This document shows, in pieces, positions 57,773 through 64,000 of a DNA stretch of 64,000 nt. The position numbers and the translations under genes are program-made. Every line of letters begins with the position of its first letter. Positions within the stretch are counted from its first letter, which is position 1. The stretch comes from an uncultured Helicobacter sp. Lineage in GTDB: Bacteria > Campylobacterota > Campylobacteria > Campylobacterales > Helicobacteraceae. Under the pieces are notes generated by a model. The model did no database searches, had not been told where the DNA came from, and saw only the letters and a program-made list of their open reading frames with translations. Location of the stretch: positions 30,755 through 94,754 of the forward strand of contig CASFYB010000005.1 of NCBI GenBank assembly GCA_949298825.1, read 5' to 3'.

Positions 57773-58501
57773 CTAAAATTTATGAGCAGAAAAATAACCT
57801 TGCGCGCGCTTATTGATGATAAAATCTTTAAGCTTTTCAAGCGAGCTTATATCCTTGGAGCTAGTGAGGAAAATAGGTGTATTAGGCTTTAGCTTTTGCA
57901 TATCCTCCTCTACCTGAGCGATACGAAAACCAAAATAATCAATCATATCAGCCTTGCTTACCACCACCGCATCAGCACACATAAATATAGTAGGGTATTT
58001 TAAGATCTTATCATCCCCTTCAGGCACCGATAATAATAAAATATTAAGCGCTGCTCCTAAATCATAGCTAGCAGGACAGACTAGATTCCCAATATTTTCA
58101 ATGATAAGATAATCTTTATTTTCTAGCTCCCCTCTACTTCTTAAAGCCTCATACGCCTTCTCTACCATACTAGCCTCAAGATGGCAAGCCTCTCCTGTAG
58201 CAATCTGCTCTGCAAAAACGCCCTTTTTTTGCAAGCGCTCTGCATCTCTATTAGTCTGCATATCTCCCTCAATCACGCTGAATCTAAAATCCTCAAAACT
58301 AGCTAGATTCTCCAAAAGTGTAGTTTTGCCACTTCCTGGAGAGCTCATAAAATTAATCGTATAAAGTCCATCCCGCGCATACTTCTCTCGCATCTCATTG
58401 GCTTTAAGATCATTTTTACTTAAGATTCTCTCAACTACCTGTATACTTTTTGCATCTAAGTTGGGGTTATTTTGAAGTGTTTCTTGGCGTGAGTGTTGCA
58501 T
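57773..58501 (-). CDS. hypB: Hydrogenase/urease nickel-insertion GTPase HypB
   Basis: HypB is the GTPase that, with HypA, supplies nickel to [NiFe]-hydrogenase and, in H. pylori, to urease. The 242-residue protein has the P-loop SSPGSGKTTLLENL (about 53-66), NIGNLVCPASYDLG and VVSKADM. It lacks the His-rich N-terminal region of other HypB proteins, as in H. pylori. A TATAAT -10 box lies upstream. hypA is not in the window. Confidence 0.96.
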   Translation of the reverse strand: MQHSRQETLQNNPNLDAKSIQVVERILSKNDLKANEMREKYARDGLYTINFMSSPGSGKTTLLENLASFEDFRFSVIEGDMQTNRDAERLQKKGVFAEQIATGEACHLEASMVEKAYEALRSRGELENKDYLIIENIGNLVCPASYDLGAALNILLLSVPEGDDKILKYPTIFMCADAVVVSKADMIDYFGFRIAQVEEDMQKLKPNTPIFLTSSKDISSLEKLKDFIINKRAQGYFSAHKF

Positions 58502-58531
58502 TGTCTTTCCTTATTTATTAGAACTTTTTAG

Positions 58532-58537
58532 ATTATA
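58532..58537 (-). promoter_or_regulatory. -10 box for hypBCD
   Basis: TATAAT on the minus strand lies about 31 bases before the hypB ATG, in the 63-base gap after the NYN gene. Confidence 0.5.
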
Positions 58538-58564
58538 CAAAAGCGCAAGTAAACGCTACTCAAT

Positions 58565-59272
58565 CTACCAACGTAAATACTCTACTAGCACCACCCCTTT
58601 TTGCCTTGTGATCTCAAACTCATCTTTTAAGACCTTAAATATCTCTCCCCAGGTATTCTTCCCATAGCTTTTAGCGCTTTGAGAGTAGTTATTGCGTATC
58701 CAGCTACCTATGCTACCAAGACTTGACTTACCAGAGCCATCACTAGTTTCATCAATAGCCTTTTTAAGCATCCTAATAAGAGCCTTATTTTGTTTTAAAG
58801 ATTTTTCAATCTCAAGCGTAGAATCAAATAAAAACTCAAAGCTTGTAAAAGCCTTTTGATATTCTTGACGTGATTTCATCTCTCCAAATCCTATGGCCTG
58901 CACTCCTCTTTTGCGTATCTCTTGGGCCAATGGAGCAAAATCAGAATCACTACTTGCAATAGCAATACAATCTACCAATCCATCATAAAGACAATTCATC
59001 ACATCGATACTAAGCTTAATATCACAAGAGTTTTTTCCACCACGTATGGTTTTTTTATTATGATTCCCAGTAATGATATGCACCGGTTCAATAGCATAAA
59101 CATTTAGCATCTTATCCCAGGGTTTTAAGGAAGCCTCCCTCCAGTCTCCATAGGCCTTTTTGATACACACATCCCCAATATCAAGCAAACTTTCAAAAAT
59201 TTTCTCTGCCCATTTTGATGCAATATTCTCACAATCAATAAAAAGGGCTATCTTTTTTTCCTTCTTTTCCAT
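58565..59272 (-). CDS. NYN-domain (PIN-like) putative ribonuclease with C-terminal LOTUS-like region
   Basis: The product is about 235 residues. The N-terminal NYN domain (LabA-like) has the acidic site IALFIDCENIAS and a later DIVIASSDSDFAPLAQEIRKRG-type segment (residues about 95-115), which together form the metal-dependent RNA-cleaving pocket known in this fold. The C-terminal 70 residues (IGSWIRNNYSQSAKSYGKNTWGEIFK onward) resemble the OST-HTH/LOTUS domain, an RNA or protein binder. I use the second in-frame ATG (59270-59272), since AAGG abuts the first. RNA targets are unknown. It lies between hypB and the FUSC gene. Confidence 0.78.
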   Translation of the reverse strand: MEKKEKKIALFIDCENIASKWAEKIFESLLDIGDVCIKKAYGDWREASLKPWDKMLNVYAIEPVHIITGNHNKKTIRGGKNSCDIKLSIDVMNCLYDGLVDCIAIASSDSDFAPLAQEIRKRGVQAIGFGEMKSRQEYQKAFTSFEFLFDSTLEIEKSLKQNKALIRMLKKAIDETSDGSGKSSLGSIGSWIRNNYSQSAKSYGKNTWGEIFKVLKDEFEITRQKGVVLVEYLRW

Positions 59273-59280
59273 TATCATCC

Positions 59281-61299
59281 TTATTTTATATTGCTCTTTA
59301 ATGTCACAAACAGTCCATTTTGCGCTTCAAACAATCTATCAATCATTTCATTAAAATCCTCATCCTCACTCAAAAAACGACCATCTTTTTGTTCTTTGAG
59401 ATAAAAGCTATGATTATCTAGTGCACGCTGCATCATCTCATAGCGAGTTTGTATAAGTCTAAGGTCATTGATATAAAGCTCTTTAATCTTCATATCCGCC
59501 CTATCTTCTAAAAAATAATAAAGCTTGAGTGTATTTTGATTCAAAAAATTTAAATATTTAAGGCTTTTGCGTACATTTTTTAATACCAAAAATCCTGTAT
59601 GCTTCTCATTTTTTGCTTCATCAAGACAGACCAAAAGCTCATTATAACAAGCAAAAAATTCTTTTTGATTCTGATTAAAGTTACGTTTTTGCTTTTTTAG
59701 CTCGCCTAAATGCTCAATCAAGATTCCACAAGATTGAAACAAGCTCTCTAATGCCTTTTTCAAATTAGGTAAAACCTCATTACCACTATATCTAGGCCAA
59801 AGAAACCAGAAAACTCCAAAGCTAAGCACAAAGGCTACCCCCACATCAAACAATCTCTCTGCGACCACTTCCAATGAAAAACCATATATCACTGAAAACA
59901 TCATGATAAAAGACATCATCATAAAGCAAGCCCAAAGCCCATAGGTATATACACGAAAGTACACAAAGCCAAATACAACAAAAACAAAAAGAGCATCAAA
60001 TACCACACTAGGGTAGCTCACATATACAATCAATGTCCCTAGCAAAATACCCAATGTCCCACCAATGCTATAATCCTTGCCCATATGGCCCACACCACCA
60101 AGACTAGGCCTAGTGATAGCCACACATGCCATAGTGATCCAGATCCCATGGCTAATATTAAAAAACTCCGAAATAACAACTGATGCCATTAAAACAAAGG
60201 CATATTTCACCCCATAGCGGAATGTATCATTTTCCCATTTGAGGGCCTTTTTTAATATCCCAAGGCTTTTTTTTGGACTTGCCTCTGCAAAGTAGTCCTT
60301 ATCCTCACCCCCACGCCTAAAAGATTCCATAGCATTATAAAGGACCTTGATCGTATTAATAGAAGAGTTGACCTTGCCCTCATAGCCCTCCAAAGCCTTT
60401 CTTTTTAGATGTGGCGGGATACCCTCAAACAATCCAGAAAGCTGCTTAAGATTATAGATAATCTCACGTCTAATGCTCATAAACTCCCTATCACTTAAAT
60501 TTAAATCATCATACAAAGCAGCAATGCACTGATAAATCTCTTCCAAACGATAAAGATAAAAGACTGCACGTTTCATGCTTTTGATCGTATAAGCATCACT
60601 GGAGCTTTTGGCATTACAGATCCCCCTTAAGACCTCCATCTGCAAACGAGCCTTATGATGATATTGCACAAATTGCTTATCTTTATTGAGATTTTTAATC
60701 ATCAATTCTAAAGTATGAAACAAATCAGGAAAATATTTACGCACAAATCTACTATGTCTTTTGCGACGCACAAAATAATGGACACTAAGGGTGATCAATC
60801 CAGCCATTATTAAAGTGCCCACCCCATCTATAAGCTTGAAATTTGGGGTGAGCTTTTCATACAAGCAGGCAATCAAACCATTTAAAATGGCCATATTCAT
60901 CACCCTTTGCAAATCCAAATCATAGCTAGAGATAATCACTGCCACAAATCCAAGCACGCCTAAGGGCAGCATCAGCCAGTATCCAAAAGGCAGTGTAAAA
61001 AAGAGTATCAATACATCAAGCACAGAAAAAATCAAAAAGAGTATAAAGTTCTGTGTAACATGAGTCCTATTTACAAAAGTGACATTAAGAAAATAGAAAT
61101 GGATAGGCACCAAGGCTGCCCACATCAAGATATTTGTCCCAAAAATATGATAGCTTGCTAAAAGTGAAAGAAAACTAGCAAAAAAAATCTTTAAGGCATA
61201 AAAAAAATGTATATACCCCGGATCATACAAAAAGACAAAGTCCCACACCCTGTCTTTCCACAAACCAAAAACATCTAGAATCTTAGATTTAATACGCAT
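59281..61299 (-). CDS. FUSC-family inner-membrane protein, putative aromatic acid exporter
   Basis: The 672-residue protein has two clusters of hydrophobic helices, about 25-180 and 360-490, with a long cytosolic region between them and a helical C-terminal region. This is the duplicated architecture of the FUSC/YccS/AaeB family, which includes fusaric acid and p-hydroxybenzoate exporters. No substrate can be assigned. The ATG at 61297-61299 is chosen over a GTG nine bases upstream because AGGTGG is then correctly spaced. The upstream leader has potential structure. It ends eight bases before the NYN gene. Confidence 0.78.
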   Translation of the reverse strand: MRIKSKILDVFGLWKDRVWDFVFLYDPGYIHFFYALKIFFASFLSLLASYHIFGTNILMWAALVPIHFYFLNVTFVNRTHVTQNFILFLIFSVLDVLILFFTLPFGYWLMLPLGVLGFVAVIISSYDLDLQRVMNMAILNGLIACLYEKLTPNFKLIDGVGTLIMAGLITLSVHYFVRRKRHSRFVRKYFPDLFHTLELMIKNLNKDKQFVQYHHKARLQMEVLRGICNAKSSSDAYTIKSMKRAVFYLYRLEEIYQCIAALYDDLNLSDREFMSIRREIIYNLKQLSGLFEGIPPHLKRKALEGYEGKVNSSINTIKVLYNAMESFRRGGEDKDYFAEASPKKSLGILKKALKWENDTFRYGVKYAFVLMASVVISEFFNISHGIWITMACVAITRPSLGGVGHMGKDYSIGGTLGILLGTLIVYVSYPSVVFDALFVFVVFGFVYFRVYTYGLWACFMMMSFIMMFSVIYGFSLEVVAERLFDVGVAFVLSFGVFWFLWPRYSGNEVLPNLKKALESLFQSCGILIEHLGELKKQKRNFNQNQKEFFACYNELLVCLDEAKNEKHTGFLVLKNVRKSLKYLNFLNQNTLKLYYFLEDRADMKIKELYINDLRLIQTRYEMMQRALDNHSFYLKEQKDGRFLSEDEDFNEMIDRLFEAQNGLFVTLKSNIK

Positions 61300-61310
61300 A
61301 TATGCCACCT

Positions 61311-61374
61311 AGTGCTCACCTCATTTTAGAGGTTGTTATCCATCTAGGGACTGACTTTTAGCTAGATAAACACT
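61311..61374 (-). promoter_or_regulatory. Possible structured 5' leader of the FUSC gene
   Basis: Read on the minus strand, AGTG pairs with CACT (closing stem), ATCTAG with CTAGAT (14-base loop), and ACCTC with GAGGT (six-base loop), giving a three-way-junction-like fold. The closing stem abuts the AGGTGG ribosome binding site. It matches no riboswitch class I can recall, and the closing stem is only four base pairs, so this is a suggestion. A GTATT/AATAC hairpin with a G-rich loop lies further upstream (61400-61417). Confidence 0.35.
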
Positions 61375-61464
61375 CTTTGTCTTTTCTTTAAAAGAGGATG
61401 TATTAGCCCCCCAATACGGATCAGTCTTATACCCGCAACCCAAAACACATATCAAAAAATATGC

Positions 61465-61470
61465 TACAAT
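61465..61470 (+). promoter_or_regulatory. -10 box immediately upstream of the gene at 61477
   Basis: TACAAT, preceded by TATGC, ends six bases before the ATG, implying transcription from or near the start codon and a leaderless mRNA, or a later start. Confidence 0.4.
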
Positions 61471-61476
61471 CCCCCA

Positions 61477-61971
61477 ATGAAAAGTTCTCAAAATCTCATC
61501 TCCACTGTATTTAAAATACCTAGGCTAAGCCATCTATCACCCTCATATGAGTGTCAGCGCCTCAAAATATTCTTACCCCTAACAATCAAGGATGCACTTA
61601 TTGGAATCTTTTTTAAAAAAGACTGTCTTTTTTTTGCCTTCAAAAACCAAATAATTTGCAATGAATTTAATAGATATCATACCAAAAAAATCCTTACAGA
61701 TATTCAAGAACATTCCACATTATTCCCCATATTACTGGAGAATCTAAACTTACAGAGCAAAAATCCCATCAAAGGCTATGTACCAAAAAGCCACTTACAC
61801 ATACAAAGCGCTCCTCCCATCCAAATGCCCACCTATCAGGAGCGCTCTTTTGGCATTTTTCAAAACCACTGTGCCAAAAACACCACTCGCCATGCCATCT
61901 TAGAATCTATCCGTGCGATCATCTTGCAAAATCGGCATAATGATGGGGATGATGATTACATCAAATTATGA
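61477..61971 (+). CDS. Unknown protein upstream of uvrC, weakly DUF721/DciA-like
   Basis: This 164-residue protein overlaps uvrC by four bases (ATGA). The middle (about 30-75, KIFLPLTIKDALIGIFFKKD onward, with FAFKNQIICNEFNRYH) has an alpha-beta pattern loosely like the DUF721 fold that includes the helicase loader DciA. Sequence identity is too low for more than a suggestion. The C-terminus is basic and ends in an Asp-rich tail. No Shine-Dalgarno is visible before the ATG at 61477 (the upstream bases are CCCCCA), in line with the near -10 box. A gene of similar size also precedes uvrC in H. pylori, as I recall. Confidence 0.55.
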   Translation: MKSSQNLISTVFKIPRLSHLSPSYECQRLKIFLPLTIKDALIGIFFKKDCLFFAFKNQIICNEFNRYHTKKILTDIQEHSTLFPILLENLNLQSKNPIKGYVPKSHLHIQSAPPIQMPTYQERSFGIFQNHCAKNTTRHAILESIRAIILQNRHNDGDDDYIKL

Positions 61972-63785
61972 CTACAATCACCAAAGATACGCTAAAAAAT
62001 CTCTCGCAAGAACCAGGAGTCTATAAATATCTAGATCAAAATGGTAAAGTCCTTTATATAGGCAAGGCAAAAAATCTTAAAAAACGCATCAATAGCTACT
62101 TCAAACAAGCAGACAACACCCTCATACCCAACCCAAGAAACAGCCAAAGAATCCAAATCATGATCTCTCAAGCCCATAGTCTTCATACCACAATAGTTGA
62201 GAGTGAGCAAGATGCCCTCATCCTTGAAAACACCCTTATCAAGCAAATCAAACCAAAATACAACATCCTACTGCGCGATGACAAAACCTACCCCTATATC
62301 CTTTTAGATACCGCTGCGCACTTCCCTAGATTTGAGTTCTCCCGCCAGGTAAAAAACAGGCCTCATCTAAAATACTTTGGCCCCTATCCTAGCGGATGTC
62401 GCAGTCTTTTAAAAGCACTTTATGATCTATTCCCACTGGTGCAAAAAACAGGCTGTCTAAAGCATAAAAAAGCCTGCCTATTTTATCAGATCAATAAATG
62501 CCACGCCCCTTGTGAAGGCAAGATCACAAAACAAGAATATGATAAGATCATCAATACTGCGCTTCTATTTTTGCAGAACAAAAAAAAGCTTTTAAAGGCA
62601 CTAGAGACAAAAATGCTAGATTGCTCTAACAGGCTACTTTTTGAAAAAGCTAAAGACTATAAAGAAATGATTGAAGCTATTACCCCTCTGGCCAACTTCT
62701 CTCAAATCAACACCCCAAAACCATATAATCTTGATATCCTCTATATAGCCAAACTCCAGCAAAACAACATACACAAGGCTGTTTTGATGAAGCTCTTTAT
62801 GCGCGATGGGCAGATCACCTCCTCAGATTTTAAAATCCTTCAGCATAGCTTTGAAATCTCTTATTCAGAGCTATTTACCCAGCATATTTTAAACCACTAT
62901 TCTGAGCACTCCCCACTACCTCCAGATGAGATCTTGCTCCCCATCAAGCCAGATGACCTAGACCTTTTAGAATCTTTCCTTGAAAAACGCCAAAACAAAA
63001 ATATCAAAATCACATTGCCACAAATTGGCTTTAAAAAATCTCTCCTGGCCATCGCACAAAAAAATGCAGAGGAGATCTTGCGTCAAAACTCAGAAAAAAC
63101 CGCATCCAAAGATGTGATTCTAAATGAAATAGCCCTGCTTTTAAATCTCTCTACTACACCCTTTAGAATCGAAGTCTTTGATACCAGCCATCATAGCTTC
63201 ACTCACAATGTCGGTGCGATGATCACCTATGAAGATCATGACTTTATCAAGCCATCCTATCGTCATTACAACCTAAACTCTAAAGATGAATACTCCCAAA
63301 TGCATGAAATGCTCTTGCATAGAATCCAAAGCTTTGATAAGCTGCCCCCGCCAGATTTGTGGGTGCTAGATGGAGGAGCTGGGCAGATAAAGATTGCAAA
63401 AAGACTTTTAGATTCTGCTGGGGTGAGCTTAGATGTTATTGGTATCGCGAAAGAAAAGATCGATGCCAAAGCCCATAGAGCAAAGGGCGCTGCTAAAGAT
63501 ACGATCTACTATCCCATGCTAAGATCTAGCGACCTTGATGCACCCTTAGAGATCACCCCCTTGCATCTAAGCTCTTCTGACCCTCGCTTACAATTTCTAC
63601 AAAAGCTCCGTGATGAAGCCCATCGTTTTGCCATATCCTTCCACCGCAAGCAAAAGACAAAAGCCCTTACTAAAACCTCATACACAAAAGCCCAGACCAA
63701 AAAACTACTAGATTATTTTGGTAGCTTTGAGCTCATCAACGCCGCTACACAAGAAGAGATACAAAACATACTCAAAACAAAATAG
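61968..63785 (+). CDS. uvrC: Excinuclease ABC subunit C
   Basis: UvrC makes both incisions in nucleotide excision repair. The 605-residue protein has the N-terminal GIY-YIG nuclease (EPGVYKYLDQNGKVLYIGKA at about 14-33, for the 3' cut) and the UVR motif LFEKAKDYKEMIEAI. The RNase-H-like nuclease with FDTSHHSF makes the 5' cut, and a final helix-hairpin-helix region is shortened. It is coupled to the preceding small gene. Confidence 0.96.
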   Translation: MTTITKDTLKNLSQEPGVYKYLDQNGKVLYIGKAKNLKKRINSYFKQADNTLIPNPRNSQRIQIMISQAHSLHTTIVESEQDALILENTLIKQIKPKYNILLRDDKTYPYILLDTAAHFPRFEFSRQVKNRPHLKYFGPYPSGCRSLLKALYDLFPLVQKTGCLKHKKACLFYQINKCHAPCEGKITKQEYDKIINTALLFLQNKKKLLKALETKMLDCSNRLLFEKAKDYKEMIEAITPLANFSQINTPKPYNLDILYIAKLQQNNIHKAVLMKLFMRDGQITSSDFKILQHSFEISYSELFTQHILNHYSEHSPLPPDEILLPIKPDDLDLLESFLEKRQNKNIKITLPQIGFKKSLLAIAQKNAEEILRQNSEKTASKDVILNEIALLLNLSTTPFRIEVFDTSHHSFTHNVGAMITYEDHDFIKPSYRHYNLNSKDEYSQMHEMLLHRIQSFDKLPPPDLWVLDGGAGQIKIAKRLLDSAGVSLDVIGIAKEKIDAKAHRAKGAAKDTIYYPMLRSSDLDAPLEITPLHLSSSDPRLQFLQKLRDEAHRFAISFHRKQKTKALTKTSYTKAQTKKLLDYFGSFELINAATQEEIQNILKTK

Positions 63786-63850
63786 CCTTTTTAAGCCATC
63801 AATTTTAAATATTTTCAACTATTTTCAGAAAATTTTAAGCAAGATTCATC

Positions 63851-63856
63851 TAAAAT
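63851..63856 (+). promoter_or_regulatory. -10 box for the poly-G gene at the right edge
   Basis: TAAAAT lies 57 bases before the ATG at 63914. There is no defined -35. It is tentative. Confidence 0.35.
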
Positions 63857-63913
63857 CCCTCCTAGATTCTCTAAGTCTTAGGAATCCAAAATTTATTTTA
63901 AAAGGAAATCTTT

Positions 63914-64000
63914 ATGAAATCTTTCACTTTTAAGCAAGTGGGGGGGGGGGCAAAAGTTAAGTAACCCTAACTCTCAAACGCTTCAATCCTCAAAAAATTC
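63914..64000 (+). CDS. Phase-variable gene, 5' end only, currently frame OFF
   Basis: An ATG with an AAAAGGA ribosome binding site seven bases upstream reads MKSFTFKQV, then enters an 11-G tract. With 11 G the frame ends at TAA at 63962-63964 after 16 codons. With 10 G it stays open to the window edge, reading GGGQKLSNPNSQTL. With 12 G it stops after the tract. A gene whose long frame needs one base less than present is the pattern of phase-variable Helicobacter surface genes. Its identity is not visible. It could be an outer-membrane, restriction or glycosyltransferase gene. Confidence 0.6.
63940..63950 (+). repeat. Poly-G tract (G11) after codon 9 of the gene at 63914
   Basis: Eleven consecutive G starting with the last base of a GTG codon. 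It is the same length as the tract in the fucosyltransferase gene. It could be a slippage hot spot, and in a single assembly its exact length may be a mixture. Confidence 0.93.

Noticed and set aside
61406..61412. Short C-run in the FUSC upstream gap as a switch
   Set aside because: Only about six to seven bases and not within a coding frame. It forms the loop of a small hairpin instead.

Overview
The window is a contiguous, gene-dense, AT-rich chromosomal segment of a Helicobacter, most likely a non-pylori species. The evidence is a single fused RpoB-RpoC polypeptide of 2883 residues (a fusion known from Helicobacter and Wolinella), a FlaA flagellin very close to Helicobacter FlaA, the aminofutalosine branch of menaquinone synthesis, the membrane-anchored form of MurF, and several gene neighbourhoods shared with H. 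pylori (cheV-ligA, ddl-hydrolase-murF-HIT, dnaG with a PP-loop protein, glyA-lysS-cvpA-lnt-lolD, hypBCD). No insertion sequence, prophage, CRISPR array or replication origin was seen. I cannot fix the species from sequence alone.

Layout. 1-4.8 kb: 5' part of a cheV-like gene, ligA, a paired SMR exporter and flaA with a sigma-28 promoter. 4.9-11.5 kb: a + strand run for NAD, lipid A and peptidoglycan synthesis (nadE, lpxK, ddl, hydrolase, acylphosphatase, murF, HIT protein, ankyrin protein). 11.5-18.2 kb, minus strand: xseA, rseP, pgsA, rpmB, a TIGR02757 protein, then flgK-flgN-flgM and a small membrane protein. 18.3-35.2 kb, minus strand: the translation/transcription supercluster, in transcription order tRNA-Thr, tRNA-Tyr, tRNA-Gly, tRNA-Thr, tuf, rpmG, tRNA-Trp, secE, nusG, rplK, rplA, rplJ, rplL, rpoBC, rpsL, rpsG, fusA. 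It begins at a near-consensus sigma-70 promoter and ends at an intrinsic terminator. 35.4-39.9 kb: GDP-mannose/fucose glycan genes (manC, gmd, a phase-variable fucosyltransferase) with a periplasmic ATP-dependent DNA ligase between them. 39.9-49.7 kb: TRIC-type channel, gltX, yceI, an outer-membrane-like protein, a PP-loop protein, dnaG, aminofutalosine deaminase, mscS and a metal-ligand-less dihydroorotase homologue. 49.8-56.4 kb: a SPOR protein, glyA, lysS, cvpA, lnt, lolD. 56.4-64 kb: hypDCB, a NYN-domain protein, a FUSC-type membrane protein, a small unknown protein, uvrC, and the first codons of a gene with a poly-G tract.

How the parts work together. FlaA, FlgK, FlgN and the anti-sigma factor FlgM form the late flagellar programme, and both flaA and flgM have sigma-28-like promoters. 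ManC and Gmd supply GDP-sugar for the fucosyltransferase, whose length is controlled by an 11-G tract (ON in this sequence). A second 11-G tract at the right edge puts a different gene in the OFF state. These two tracts are the clearest signs of surface phase variation here. Other points worth follow-up are a possible structured leader before the FUSC gene, the catalytically dead-looking dihydroorotase homologue, the tandem-repeat His-rich SPOR protein, and a group of tail-to-tail gene pairs with no room for terminators.
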